Shown: one piece after another, positions 1 to 10,633 of the stretch
Layout: each line of letters begins with the position of its first letter
Numbering within the stretch: the stretch's first letter is position 1
Origin: Suicoccus acidiformans
GTDB taxonomy: Bacteria > Bacillota > Bacilli > Lactobacillales > Aerococcaceae
Direction: 5' to 3'
Assembly: GCF_003546865.1 (NCBI RefSeq)
Contig: NZ_CP023434.1
Coordinates: 1,426,001 to 1,490,000, forward strand
DNA: 64,000 bases
Notes under the pieces: generated by a model
Database searches by the model: none
What the model was told of the DNA's origin: nothing
What the model saw: only the letters and a program-made list of their open reading frames with translations
Made by a program: the position numbers and the translations under genes

Positions 1-1505
1 GTTTGCTGCAAGCTGCTTGCCGGCAACTTAAGCGCCTCGGCCAAGGCTTCTACAGTCTCAGCTTGAATTACCACACCTTGTTCAACATCAACTTGCAGAG
101 ATTCTGCCGTCCACGCAGAACCTGGTGCTTCAATCGACGACTGACCGAAGATCATATAAGTTGGTCGACCGAATTGCTTTTCCTGCTGGAAAATAGCTCG
201 GTAGCCATATGCATACGTTGCATCCTCACAAACGAAACGCTCACCCCCCGCATTCACATAAATCATTGGCATACTTGGAATACGGTTATTTGTCGCATTA
301 CCTGTCTTACCATCAAAATCGATACAGCCGTGATTGCCACTAACTGCTGCACCAGCCTGCATGCCCATAAGAATTCCGTCGCCAGTATTCGTCTCTGCGC
401 TTAATATCGTACTGTAGTTCAAATCATGGAACTGCTGAGGATTCAAATCTTTAGCAAGCGCAGGATTGCGGTCAATACTCGCCGTTGCCAAAATAACTCC
501 CTGCTTGGCTTCAATGAAGATGTCTTGACCATCTTGTTGAATGAGAGCGCCTTTAACTGCACCTGACACCTTATCTTGAATCAAACTCGTTACTGGCGCA
601 TCATAGCGAATCTCACCACCAGCTTCTGCCAAGGCCTTCAAGAGCGCTTCGATAATAAAGGTTCCCGAACCCGATCCACCGCCATGCTTGTAGACATGAA
701 TCCGCTCAGCGTAATCTGCTTCATCCACGTAAGGAATAGGCGAATGACCATACATATCCTGCCACTCGATACCCATTTCAGCCAGCCACTCAATATTATC
801 TGGACTTCCTTGAGCTAAGTCACGTACCAACGCCTCATCCGCTAAGCCTTCACTTGCCCGAAGCCACAAATTCGCATGCTTTTCAGGGGTGTCATTCTGA
901 TAGTCTGTAAATTCCTTCTGATAGCGCGTGCCAGCTGCTTGCATAACTCCACCAGAATAATTCGTCGTCCCACCAGGAATTCCCGACTTCTCGCATACCA
1001 AGACTGACAAACCAGCTCGACTCGCCTCTACTGCAGCCGAAAGCCCCGCTCCACCAGAACCAGCAATAATCACATCATAACTCTCATCAAAAGCAAAATC
1101 CGCCGTATAAGCCACCGTTGCCTGAGTAATACTCGTATTCTCCTGCACCTGATTTGGATTCACAGAAGCAGACGACTCAGCATCCGTATCCGAAGCATTC
1201 AGCTTATAATCTGCATCCAGTGCCTGCTCTTGACTGATTTCACCTTCATAAGAAGCAATAGCTTTTCTAGCCGCCTCTAAGAGTGCTCCTGAACTGAAAC
1301 TTGCCCCCGTTACCGTATCCACTTCCAACGACTGCTTCGCGTGAATCTCCTCAACCATACGCTCAATCCCTAATTTGCCGACATAGGCTGTATCGCTATA
1401 ATCTGCCTCGACCTTGAGTACTTTGTCCCCTTCAAGGGTAACGTGCGCTGTCACTTCACCATGGAAACCTTGTGCTACCCCTTTTACGTTGACCGTTTGA
1501 GACAT
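1..1505 (-). CDS. FMN-binding/FAD-dependent reductase (fumarate reductase-like), cytoplasmic, C-terminus off window
   Basis: The reading frame is open from an ATG at 1505 to the left edge, giving about 501 residues. AGGAGG sits 8 nt before the ATG. Residues 1-90 form an FMN_bind domain with the flavin-attachment-like motif DTVTGAS; Ser stands where Thr is usual. At about residues 147-155 there is a Rossmann FAD motif (GSGGAGLSAAVEA), followed by the GG-rich active-site region of the fumarate reductase/succinate dehydrogenase flavoprotein family. There is no signal peptide, unlike the three paralogues in this window, so it should act in the cytoplasm, as soluble NADH:fumarate reductases do. 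The substrate is not known. The catalytic C-terminal motifs lie outside the window, so fumarate is only one candidate acceptor. Confidence 0.85.
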   Translation of the reverse strand, partial: MSQTVNVKGVAQGFHGEVTAHVTLEGDKVLKVEADYSDTAYVGKLGIERMVEEIHAKQSLEVDTVTGASFSSGALLEAARKAIASYEGEISQEQALDADYKLNASDTDAESSASVNPNQVQENTSITQATVAYTADFAFDESYDVIIAGSGGAGLSAAVEASRAGLSVLVCEKSGIPGGTTNYSGGVMQAAGTRYQKEFTDYQNDTPEKHANLWLRASEGLADEALVRDLAQGSPDNIEWLAEMGIEWQDMYGHSPIPYVDEADYAERIHVYKHGGGSGSGTFIIEALLKALAEAGGEIRYDAPVTSLIQDKVSGAVKGALIQQDGQDIFIEAKQGVILATASIDRNPALAKDLNPQQFHDLNYSTILSAETNTGDGILMGMQAGAAVSGNHGCIDFDGKTGNATNNRIPSMPMIYVNAGGERFVCEDATYAYGYRAIFQQEKQFGRPTYMIFGQSSIEAPGSAWTAESLQVDVEQGVVIQAETVEALAEALKLPASSLQQ

Positions 1506-1539
1506 ATTGATTCCTCCTTGATGTAATTGATATATGTAT

Positions 1540-1566
1540 ATTTTATCACAAAGTGATAAAATTATA
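1540..1566 (-). promoter_or_regulatory. Perfect 23-bp palindrome plus -10 box upstream of the flavoprotein
   Basis: ATTTTATCAC, a 3-nt centre, then GTGATAAAAT: two perfect 10-nt arms centred at 1551. A TATAAT (minus strand, 1561-1566) lies just upstream, so a bound protein would cover the start of transcription. It looks like an operator. The regulator is not identified. Confidence 0.5.
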
Positions 1567-1569
1567 AGT

Positions 1570-1926
1570 CTTGATTGTCTATTTAAGTTAGAAATTTTTA
1601 AACTATATTATTAGTGATTAAACTTGGTGACACACTTGTACTAACCACCTTAACCCCCCTTCATCAAACTCCTGACTAGTCAAGAGGAAAGGCGCTAGCG
1701 ACTCTGGAGGAGTCAGGTTCTTGATGAAACCATATTTCTTAAGTGGCTGGCATAATATCCAGGTGTTTGATTCAAAAGATGGGCCAAGAAAACCTCCAGG
1801 TGAGTGTAGTAGTTAAGAGATTTACGTGGAATGATATGTCGTTTGAAGGTTACTTCCTTAGGAAAGTCTTCATCCACTTCATTAAAATCAGTACCTTTAG
1901 GCAGACCATCTCTTCTTAACAATCCG
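1570..1926 (-). mobile_element. IS30-family remnant (3' end and transposase C-terminus)
   Basis: The frame at 1713-1922 encodes a transposase C-terminus (…KEVTFKRHIIPRKSLNYYT…LRNM) of the IS30 kind. Together with the sequence down to about 1570 it matches, base for base with scattered differences, the right part of the second IS30 derivative at 20661-21174. The 5' part of the transposase is missing and the copy ends abruptly near 1926. It is a dead remnant that now forms the upstream flank of the flavoprotein promoter. Confidence 0.7.
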
Positions 1927-1955
1927 TTAGTATGCTCATTCAGTCCTATTTGAGA

Positions 1956-2045
1956 GTAAACGGTCGATAATTAGGTGACTTGATAATTCTCTGACAACCT
2001 ACACACCAAAACCAAGGATCTCAAGCAATCTGTAGAAAGTCTAAA
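1956..2045 (-). mobile_element. IS66-family right-end remnant (3' exon of the intron)
   Basis: On the minus strand this stretch matches the right end of the intact IS66 element (31525-31613), from TTTAGACTTTCT through to a terminal inverted repeat here reading GTAAACGGTC (plus strand, 1956-1965). No IS66 genes are attached. It abuts the 3' end of the group II intron exactly. Confidence 0.7.
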
Positions 2046-3943
2046 ATCGAGTAGGAGACTAGCCATTAATTGGCTAGTCGACCTCTCCCACCACCGTACG
2101 TACGGTTCTCGTATACGGCAGTTCAACAATTGAATATTTCGTATGAACGAACTCATAGATGTGATTGATATCTTTCAATCCCCAAACGATGAGTCTTTTT
2201 GTAGGCAGGGCTAGGCTCATTTGATAGGGCTTTGACAGACGCCAGTATCCTTTTCTGCTATTGGCGTACTGAATGGCTATTTCGTGAGGTAGCGCATATT
2301 TCCTCAGCATTTGGTATCTGGTTTTGACTCTCTTCCATCGACTCCAACACAATTGTCGGAGTCGACGGTTAAACCATCCAGCTGTCTCCTGTATGAAATG
2401 TTTCATTTGACCAATCCCATGGTAATGTATCCATCCTTGCGTGTATTGATTAATCGCTCGCACGATGCCTTGGAACTTCCAGGTTGTTTGCGACTCGTCA
2501 GTTGCTTGAGTCGTCGTTTGAACTTTTGTTTAGCCGTCCGATGGGGGCGGTAACGTGCTTTCCCGCTATCATTGTAAAGCCAAACCTTAAGAGTTTCATA
2601 CGTGATATATGAACCACTTCACTCTTTTCTGTGTTGACTTTTAAGCAGAGCACTTTCTCAAGAAATGTCGTGATGCTTTTCATCACACGCTCACCTGAAC
2701 GTCGAGTTTTCACGTAAATACTAAAGTCATCCGCATAGCGAATAAACTTATGTCCTCGTTTCTCGACTTCCATATCCATTATATTAAGATAAATATTGGA
2801 TAATAGCGGTGAGATAACGTCCCCTTGAGGCGTGCCTTTCTTGGTTGGATGAACGAGACTGTCTTCCATATACCCTGCATCAAGGAATGATCAAAGTAGA
2901 TAATTCACGGTTTTATCTTTGACGTAGTACCCTACGTAACTCATAGTTTCTGATAATGTACCGTGTCGAAATATTTCGATAAATCACAATTCACGACATA
3001 TATATACCCCTCATTCGCATAGGCTTCTACTTGACGAATCGCGTCATGCGCATTGCGTCCTTTTCTGAAACCATAACTATAGTCTGAAAAGTGAGGGTCG
3101 ATATATGGGGTCTAAGATGTTTAATATCATCTGTTGGACGATATGGTCTCGAACTACCGGGATGCCTAACGCTCGTTTAGCCCCATTCTCTTTCGGGATA
3201 TATACCCCCTTTACAGGTAAGGGTTGATAGCTTCCATCCTTCACTTTCCGAAGAATAGCTGAGCCATATTCCGATATATGTTCTTCAATATCATCAACGG
3301 TCACCCCATCCATACCAGGAGCTCCTTTATTTGCATAAACCTTTTCGCACGCCAGTTGTAAGTTTTCTGGCGTTGCCATGAGATTTATTCATCGTTCAGA
3401 AATATTATCTTGGTTCTTGGTTCTCCATATTCTTAGTGTCGTCCTTGACCCCAATGCTTACTCTTTCGGCTTCCAGCCTTATCCCTCCACATTGGGTCGC
3501 CCCTTATTTGAACTTAATCGCGGGTGTTTTCGGTCATTGAGGAGTCAACGTCTACCTCCTTGTCTACTTCAAGATAAATTGTTGTTCAGCCCTTCAGTAA
3601 CTTTGTTACCTACTATGGCTTCTGCTGACTTCTCATGATTCGTTGTTACTACGTCTTATGACGCCCATGAGACCTCCCCGGGTAAGCGCGATAACTTTCT
3701 ACTCATGCCGCTGCTTTATTTACTGCTACAGATTTCGTGTAGTATCGGACTTCGCTTTGTTTAGCAAGCTCATCCATCTGCCTCAGCCTTGATATAAAGT
3801 TTCTGTTCGTCAGCGCAAGTATTTGCCTCCGGCTTCCTTCAGATTCCGCCTCACGGCGGACACCCTTGCCTTCGGCTAGCAGTTCCTACTACCAAGCCTG
3901 CAGTGGACTTTCTCCACCGAGTTATCGCCCATGCCGGGCGCAC
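2046..3943 (-). mobile_element. Group II intron, IIC type
   Basis: The intron reads on the minus strand, about 1898 nt. The 5' end is GTGCGCCCGG at 3943. Domain V is visible at about 2080-2120, with arms around GAACTGCCGTATAC and GTACGTACGGTGGTG. Domain VI (ACTAGCC/GGCTAGT) follows, and the 3' end is CTCGAT at 2046. It encodes a reverse transcriptase, now broken. The 5' exon is a transcription terminator stem, the typical target of IIC introns. The ribozyme core may still fold, but the protein needed for mobility is disrupted. Confidence 0.85.
2074..3379 (-). pseudogene. ltrA: Group II intron reverse transcriptase/maturase, broken
   Basis: The N-terminus starts at 3379 (NKGAPGMDG, VYIPKENGAKR, LGIPVVRD). 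The centre carries the catalytic IRYADDFSIY and GTPQGDVISPLL motifs in the 2498-2869 frame. The maturase part (GWIHYHG, RLCWSRWKRVKTR, ANSRKGYW) lies in the 2074-2463 frame. The pieces sit in different frames, with stops between about 2870 and 3110 and around 2463-2500, so no full protein can be made. Motif order matches the class C reverse transcriptases found in IIC introns (established family knowledge). Lengths and spacing suggest that the intact protein was about 420 residues. Confidence 0.85.
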
Positions 3944-3976
3944 TAAAAAACCATATTAACTTTTTGTTAATATGGG
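3944..3976 (-). terminator. Terminator of the alpha-glucoside operon
   Basis: On the minus strand CCATATTAAC, AAAAA loop, GTTAATATGG, then TTTTTTA. It ends the PTS operon and is also the stem after which the group II intron sits. Confidence 0.85.
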
Positions 3977-4016
3977 TTGCTCCTTTAATATCTGAGTAAA
4001 TAGAATTCTGACTCGA

Positions 4017-4526
4017 TCATTCTCTTCTCCTCAAAAATAAAAGTTCAGCTCCGATTTCTGTCTGTTCATTATCTATTTGTTTGATATTAGAAAAGTTATC
4101 TGTATTTGTAACTACAATCATTATTGTTGGGTCCAAATTATTTTCAATCAATGTCGAAATACTAAATTCAATGAGCTTTTGTCCTTGATTTATTCTTTCT
4201 CCTTCTTTTACGAGAACTTTAAAGCCTTCACCTCCTAATTCAACAGAATTAATACCTATATGAATTAATAATTCTACTCCCATACTATTCTTTACTCCTA
4301 TAGCATGGCCTGTAGGAAAGATAGTCATAACTTGACCATCAAATGGAGCGTGTACTGAACCTTCTTTAGGTATAATGGCAATTCCTTTGCCCATTGTTTC
4401 CGAGGCAAATACTTCATCAGAGACATTCTTCAAATCAAGAATATCACCATTAGCCGGTGAATAAACAATACAATCCTCATTTTCTTTTTTCGCTATATTG
4501 TTAAAGAAATTCTTAAAAATATTCAT
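4017..4526 (-). CDS. PTS glucose-family EIIA component
   Basis: About 169 residues, the usual length of a stand-alone EIIA of the glucose superfamily (Crr-like). Visible features are the phosphorylated-histidine region LLIHIGINSVEL near residue 90 and the second active-site histidine in GHAIG near residue 75. It would carry phosphate from HPr to the EIIB domain of the EIICB at 6754-8307, which lacks its own EIIA. The ATG at 4526 lies one base past the stop of the preceding regulator gene, with AGG about 9 nt upstream; an ATG at 4535 is also possible. It is the last gene of the operon and is followed by a strong terminator. Confidence 0.88.
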   Translation of the reverse strand: MNIFKNFFNNIAKKENEDCIVYSPANGDILDLKNVSDEVFASETMGKGIAIIPKEGSVHAPFDGQVMTIFPTGHAIGVKNSMGVELLIHIGINSVELGGEGFKVLVKEGERINQGQKLIEFSISTLIENNLDPTIMIVVTNTDNFSNIKQIDNEQTEIGAELLFLRRRE

Positions 4527-4527
4527 A

Positions 4528-5319
4528 CTAATCATCCTGCTCTCTTTCCTTTAATTTTAAATAATCAATATAACCAAAACAAAATGACTCAATAACTAAA
4601 TAAAAAGAGCTTGCTGACCTTATCCACCAATCTTTAGGCATTGGAGCTGTAGATGTATTAGCAAATAAATTGAAATCTGCTTTACCTGCTAAATAATTAG
4701 TCGTTGGTTGGGTTAAAGAAATTATTTTTGCACCACTATATTCTATTAATTCAAGATACTTCACAATTTTTAAGTTTTCTCCTGATAGAGAAATTATAAT
4801 TATAATATCTTCTGAAGTTATACGCTCTGATATCCGTCTGAACTCATTTGAATCAGCAGCGGTTGGAATATCGATAATCGGTTTTCCAATTAGCAAAAAT
4901 AACCGTTGAAATTCAGCAGCTTGATTCGATTGAGTTAGACCAGTATACAAAGTATATATCGACTTGCTTTTTAACACGGTTTCAAATATTTCGCTCCAAT
5001 CACTTTGTTTGATATACTCTATTGTGCTTTCATAATCTTTTATTACATTTGACTTTAGATTTTGAAAGTCTTGTAATGTTCTCGTAATTTTGTCATCATT
5101 AAGCCATTTCAAATAACTTTTAAGCTCTCCAAAACCTTTAAATCCAATCTTTTTACACATTCTAATTACTGATGTTTTTGACGTGTAATTCTTATCAGCA
5201 AATTCTTGAGCTGTCATCCTTGTAACATCATATCTATTTTGATTTATATACGTAGCCATTGAAAGCTCGTTTTCCGTTAGTTCATCATAATGTTTAATTA
5301 TTATTTCATTATAGTCCAT
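4528..5319 (-). CDS. RpiR/MurR-family transcriptional regulator
   Basis: About 263 residues. The N-terminal 80 residues form a helix-turn-helix of the RpiR type (MTAQEFADKNYTSKTSVIRM). Residues from about 120 to 250 form a SIS sugar-phosphate-binding domain (SLSGENLKIVKYLE). It lies between the 6-phospho-glucosidase and EIIA genes, so it most likely senses a phosphorylated alpha-glucoside and controls this operon. The ATG at 5319 is preferred over a GTG at 5328 because that GTG is part of the AGGTG ribosome site. Confidence 0.87.
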   Translation of the reverse strand: MDYNEIIIKHYDELTENELSMATYINQNRYDVTRMTAQEFADKNYTSKTSVIRMCKKIGFKGFGELKSYLKWLNDDKITRTLQDFQNLKSNVIKDYESTIEYIKQSDWSEIFETVLKSKSIYTLYTGLTQSNQAAEFQRLFLLIGKPIIDIPTAADSNEFRRISERITSEDIIIIISLSGENLKIVKYLELIEYSGAKIISLTQPTTNYLAGKADFNLFANTSTAPMPKDWWIRSASSFYLVIESFCFGYIDYLKLKEREQDD

Positions 5320-5398
5320 GTCAATCACCTAATTATAAGTCGCAAAGTACAAAAGAAGTTATAGCCAATTATAAGCTATAACTTCAAATTTTTAAATT

Positions 5399-6739
<1,341 letters not shown>

Positions 6740-6753
6740 TTATATTTTCCTTT

Positions 6754-8307
6754 CTAATCTAGTCCTAGTTCTTCAGATACTTTTTCTCTCAAAGTTTGAA
6801 CATTCATACCTATCACAACTTGAATATTATTCCCATTCTCAAAAATTCCTTTTTGTTCTGAAATCTTTTCCAGTGTTAAGACATTAACTTTTTCTGGGTC
6901 GTGTACATTCGCACGAATTCTACTAAAACAATTTGTCAATGTATCAATATTCTCTGGTCCGCCTAAACCTTCGATAACATAACGTATATTATCTTCTGTT
7001 GAAACTATCACTTCAGTGCTTTTATTATTTATACGATTCGTATCATTCGATGTAGCAACTAGTGCTTCTCGACCAGGAGTATTCATATCAAACTTGACTA
7101 TCATAAGTTTAAAGACGTAGTACCAAATTAAACTAAAAATTAATCCAACAATAATTGTAATATAAAACTTAGTGACTGATGGACTAAACACTGAGTTTAC
7201 AACCACTGAATCAATTATTCCATAGAGCATATAAGTACGTGATCCTAAAGCCCATAAAACAGTTTCGCCTATACCAGTTATTAGACTATGAACAAGCCAC
7301 AATAAAGGGGCCTGAAATGCAAATGTAAAATCTAAAGGTTCGGTTATTCCTGCTAATACTGCTACAAGAGCTGAAGGCATTAACTGTCCTTTAACCTCTT
7401 CGCGATTTTCCGGATAAGCTGTGTTCATAAAAGCCAGAGCAATTGGAATTGAAGCAAATATTTTTGCAAATCCAAACATTGCGAATCTCAATGAAGGATC
7501 CATTGAAGAAACTGTACCGGGATTCGACATTAGTGCATAAATAATATTAGCTCCACCAGCATATATCTCCCCGTTTATCTCTACTGTTCCACCTATTGCG
7601 GTAAAACAGAAAGGCATCCATAATAAATGATGAAGCCCAGTTGGGACTAAGAATCTATTACCGAATGCATACAGGAATACTCCTAATAGACCCGCTGTAT
7701 AAATGAAATCAGAAAGTGAAGCAATTAATCTATTTGCCCATGGCCAAATATAAGCCATTAATATCGCAAAGATTAAAATAACTGGAATTAAAATCATAAA
7801 TGAAAAGCGTGCATGACCATAGATACTTAACGCTGCAGGTAATTCTTTGTCAGAATATCTGTTATGGAAATAAGCAACTAATATACCAATAATGATTCCC
7901 AGAAACACATTCATATCTACGACTTGAAAACCTAAAACGATAGCTTGTCCGGTAGAGAATAGTCCCATCTCACCAGGTTCAGCTAGAGAATTTGTAATTG
8001 TTAACCATGTATTATTTGCGGCTAAGAATAATAAGAACATAATTAAAGCAGTTAAAGCTGCTTCTATTTTCTGCCTTTTTGCTAAAGATGAGGCAATACC
8101 AATAGCAAAGATTAATGATAAATTATTTAACATTGCATCCATCATGTTCTTTAATAAAAGCCCAAATGTTTGAATGAAATTGGGCATAAATTCTAGCTGG
8201 AGGATAACTGACACAGCTAAAACTAAACCCATAACAGCCATAAATTTAACAGGCGCTATTAGAGCGCGCGAAAAGTCTTGTAGAGCTTCAGTACTTCTTC
8301 CTTTCAT
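6754..8307 (-). CDS. PTS alpha-glucoside EIICB permease
   Basis: 517 residues. Residues 1 to about 410 form a ten-segment EIIC transport domain. The C-terminal 90 residues form an EIIB domain with the phosphorylated Cys in LTNCFSRIR. This is the MalP/GlvC layout, for uptake and phosphorylation of maltose-type sugars. There is no EIIA domain; the gene at 4017-4526 supplies it. It is first in a four-gene operon with a promoter and cre-like site upstream. The ribosome site GGGGAG is 7 nt before the ATG. Confidence 0.9.
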   Translation of the reverse strand: MKGRSTEALQDFSRALIAPVKFMAVMGLVLAVSVILQLEFMPNFIQTFGLLLKNMMDAMLNNLSLIFAIGIASSLAKRQKIEAALTALIMFLLFLAANNTWLTITNSLAEPGEMGLFSTGQAIVLGFQVVDMNVFLGIIIGILVAYFHNRYSDKELPAALSIYGHARFSFMILIPVILIFAILMAYIWPWANRLIASLSDFIYTAGLLGVFLYAFGNRFLVPTGLHHLLWMPFCFTAIGGTVEINGEIYAGGANIIYALMSNPGTVSSMDPSLRFAMFGFAKIFASIPIALAFMNTAYPENREEVKGQLMPSALVAVLAGITEPLDFTFAFQAPLLWLVHSLITGIGETVLWALGSRTYMLYGIIDSVVVNSVFSPSVTKFYITIIVGLIFSLIWYYVFKLMIVKFDMNTPGREALVATSNDTNRINNKSTEVIVSTEDNIRYVIEGLGGPENIDTLTNCFSRIRANVHDPEKVNVLTLEKISEQKGIFENGNNIQVVIGMNVQTLREKVSEELGLD

Positions 8308-8352
8308 TATTAAACTCCCCTTATAATTATACTGAATACGTATTCTACTTAT

Positions 8353-8382
8353 ATTCTATCCCCCTAATGATAGCGCTGTCAA
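8353..8382 (-). promoter_or_regulatory. Promoter with overlapping cre-like site for the alpha-glucoside operon
   Basis: Minus strand TTGACA (8377-8382), 18-nt spacer, TAGAAT (8353-8358). The 14-mer TGACAGCGCTATCA (8368-8381) fits the catabolite-responsive element with one mismatch and overlaps the -35 box, so CcpA binding would block transcription. Confidence 0.65.
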
Positions 8383-8506
8383 TTGAGCCAAAGAGCTTTG
8401 GACCAAGGTCCGGTTAATGGTCCAGAAAGCTACTAAAAAAAGAAACTGACTTTTAGCCTTACTTTTAGGAAATCCTATCTCTATATGTTTATGGTGAGTT
8501 CATACC

Positions 8507-8542
8507 AAAAAACGAGGATATACACTTCTCTGTATACCCTCG
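8507..8542 (-). terminator. Terminator of the secreted flavoprotein gene
   Basis: Minus strand CGAGGGTATAC, short loop, GTATATCCTCG, then a T run. It lies just after the stop at 8563. Confidence 0.85.
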
Positions 8543-8562
8543 AATTTATTACTGATATTCAA

Positions 8563-10476
8563 CTAATTCTGCTTAGCAAATGCCGCTGCATTTTGTCCTG
8601 AAATGCGACCAAAGACTACTGTATCAGGAATTGCATTCCCGCCTAAGCGGTTCTTACCATGAATTCCTCCCGTTACTTCACCACACGCATATAATCCAGG
8701 GATAATTTCACCAGCTTCATCTTTTACTTCAGCTTGAGTTGTAATTTCAACCCCGCCCATTGTATGATGAATTGTTGGAACTCGCAATGACGCATAAAAT
8801 GGCCCCTGATCTAATGGATCTTGTAGTAAAGTTTTGCCGAAATCATCAGCTTTCTCACCAGCGACTACGGTATTGTAGTCATTGACTGTTTCAACCAAGT
8901 TATTTGGATCTACACCCATTGCTTCAGCAAGTTCTTCGATTGTATCACCTGTAACAACTTTTCCATTATCAACCAATTGACCGATTGATTCGTTAAAGTC
9001 ATTCTTAACTTCTAAATCTGGATATTCGTGAGCATCATGGATAATCCACATTTCTTGATCTTCTTGTTCTAATAATCCAGCTGTTAAGGTATCTCGTCTG
9101 GCATCTTCAGCTACAAAACGTTTCCCTTCATTATTTACGAAAATTTGATTCGCAGCATTCTTACTAATGTTTCCTTGCATGCCACCTGTTTCAGGATCTC
9201 CAACTGGGAGTAACTGTATAAATTCCATTCCAACCAAATTTGCACCTGCTTCAACCGCCATATTAATACCATCACCTGTTGCTGAAACAGCATTGGTTGA
9301 TCCTAAGCCTTCTAAATCATTCCAAATTTCATCAAATTCAACAACCATTTCATTGTTACGAGCAAAGCCACCTGTAGCAAGAATAGTAGCGTCTGCATTT
9401 ACAGTAATCTTGCGTCCATCTTGCTCAGCGATAACTCCTACTACTTTCCCATCTTCGATGATTAATTCTTTGGCGGATGTATTTAAAAGAATTTGAGCGT
9501 CATCTCCCGCTTCTTCTAAATACGCTTGATACGCATCAAGTGGCCCAGTTACAAGTGGCTTAACAAATTGATGAGTTCTTTGCCAAAGGGCACCCGTAAC
9601 AATTGCAATCTCATCTTCAAATTCTACCCCTAAACTCTCTAGCCATGGAACAGTTTCTTCTGCTCCTAAGGCATAGGTTTCAATTAATTCAATATTACCT
9701 TCATAGTCCCCGCCTTTAAATGTTTGTAAAGCATGTAGTTGTGGCGAGTCAAATAGATGCTTACTATTACTTGATTCATATTCTTCAATTTGTTCGGCTA
9801 CTTCTCCCATCAATCTTTCATGGGTTTCATTTACTGCTTCCTCATTGGTAAGCGCCTTAATTTCCTCGATTAAAGCTGGATCCATTTCATATGCTTGTTG
9901 ACGATTTTGATCTACTGCATTGTATTGTCCTCCGGCAATAATTGTCGAACCACCAACCATCGGCATCTTCTCGAGAATAACTACTGAGGCACCATTTTCT
10001 ACAGCTGAAACTGCAGCTGCAAGTCCGGCGCCACCAGCACCGATAACTACAACGTCAGTATCTAGTTCTTCATCCTCTAATTCTTCTGCATCATCTTCTT
10101 TTGCTTTTAGTGCATCAACATCCGCACCTGATGATTCTAACGCAGCAGCAATCGCAGCCAATATTCCCTCAGATGAACCAGTTGCCCCTGATACCACATC
10201 AATATTAAGACTTTGTTTTTCAATCACATCATTGGTTATCGATTCAATCGCGGTATCACCGATACCTGCTGTTTCATTAGGCGCATCGACATCGATTGAA
10301 ACGATTCTATCCTCAGTAAGTGTTACTTCAACAGCAACATTACCCCCAAATCCTTCCGCCTGACCCTCATAATTCCCAGGCGTATAGCCTTGTGCAAGAA
10401 CATTTGGTAAAGGTCCAATGTGACTAATTCCCAAAGCAGCTGCTAAAACTAGCGTAATACATTTCTTTGAAAACAT
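8563..10476 (-). CDS. Secreted flavinylated FAD-dependent reductase (FMN_bind + FAD_binding_2)
   Basis: 637 residues. A type I signal peptide ends near residue 28 (NVLAQG). Residues 35-115 form an FMN_bind domain with covalent-FMN motif DVVSGATGSS. The flavoprotein domain starts with VVVIGAGGAGLAAA near residue 143. The fumarate-reductase-family active-site motifs TIHHTMGG and KNRLGGNA are present, but the HRP-type arginine motif reads THQF, so the substrate may not be fumarate. Related Gram-positive proteins are flavinylated outside the cell and reduce acceptors such as fumarate or urocanate with electrons from the membrane (family knowledge). The nearest paralogue here is 40655-42571, of almost equal length. 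It has its own promoter and terminator. Confidence 0.9.
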   Translation of the reverse strand: MFSKKCITLVLAAALGISHIGPLPNVLAQGYTPGNYEGQAEGFGGNVAVEVTLTEDRIVSIDVDAPNETAGIGDTAIESITNDVIEKQSLNIDVVSGATGSSEGILAAIAAALESSGADVDALKAKEDDAEELEDEELDTDVVVIGAGGAGLAAAVSAVENGASVVILEKMPMVGGSTIIAGGQYNAVDQNRQQAYEMDPALIEEIKALTNEEAVNETHERLMGEVAEQIEEYESSNSKHLFDSPQLHALQTFKGGDYEGNIELIETYALGAEETVPWLESLGVEFEDEIAIVTGALWQRTHQFVKPLVTGPLDAYQAYLEEAGDDAQILLNTSAKELIIEDGKVVGVIAEQDGRKITVNADATILATGGFARNNEMVVEFDEIWNDLEGLGSTNAVSATGDGINMAVEAGANLVGMEFIQLLPVGDPETGGMQGNISKNAANQIFVNNEGKRFVAEDARRDTLTAGLLEQEDQEMWIIHDAHEYPDLEVKNDFNESIGQLVDNGKVVTGDTIEELAEAMGVDPNNLVETVNDYNTVVAGEKADDFGKTLLQDPLDQGPFYASLRVPTIHHTMGGVEITTQAEVKDEAGEIIPGLYACGEVTGGIHGKNRLGGNAIPDTVVFGRISGQNAAAFAKQN

Positions 10477-10511
10477 ACCCTCTCTCCTCCATTTGTGATT
10501 TTAATAACATT

Positions 10512-10540
10512 ATAATAAACATTTAATTATTGAAAGTCAA
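10512..10540 (-). promoter_or_regulatory. Promoter of the secreted flavoprotein gene
   Basis: Minus strand TTGACT (10535-10540), 17-nt spacer, TATTAT (10512-10517). The leader contains ATTAAAATCACAAA, similar to ATTAAATCACAATA in the leader of the flavoprotein at 31718-33838. Confidence 0.6.
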
Positions 10541-10564
10541 TCCTCTGATAATAATTTTTAATAA

Positions 10565-10602
10565 GAAAAACTCAGACAATCATAGGGTGACTGTCTGAGT
10601 TC
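10565..10602 (-). terminator. Terminator of the first sucrose operon
   Basis: Minus strand AACTCAGACAG, loop, TTGTCTGAGTT followed by T residues. It is placed 30 nt after the stop of the LacI-family gene. Confidence 0.85.
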
Positions 10603-10633
10603 AAAAATAATATATACATCAGTTTAGGTAATT

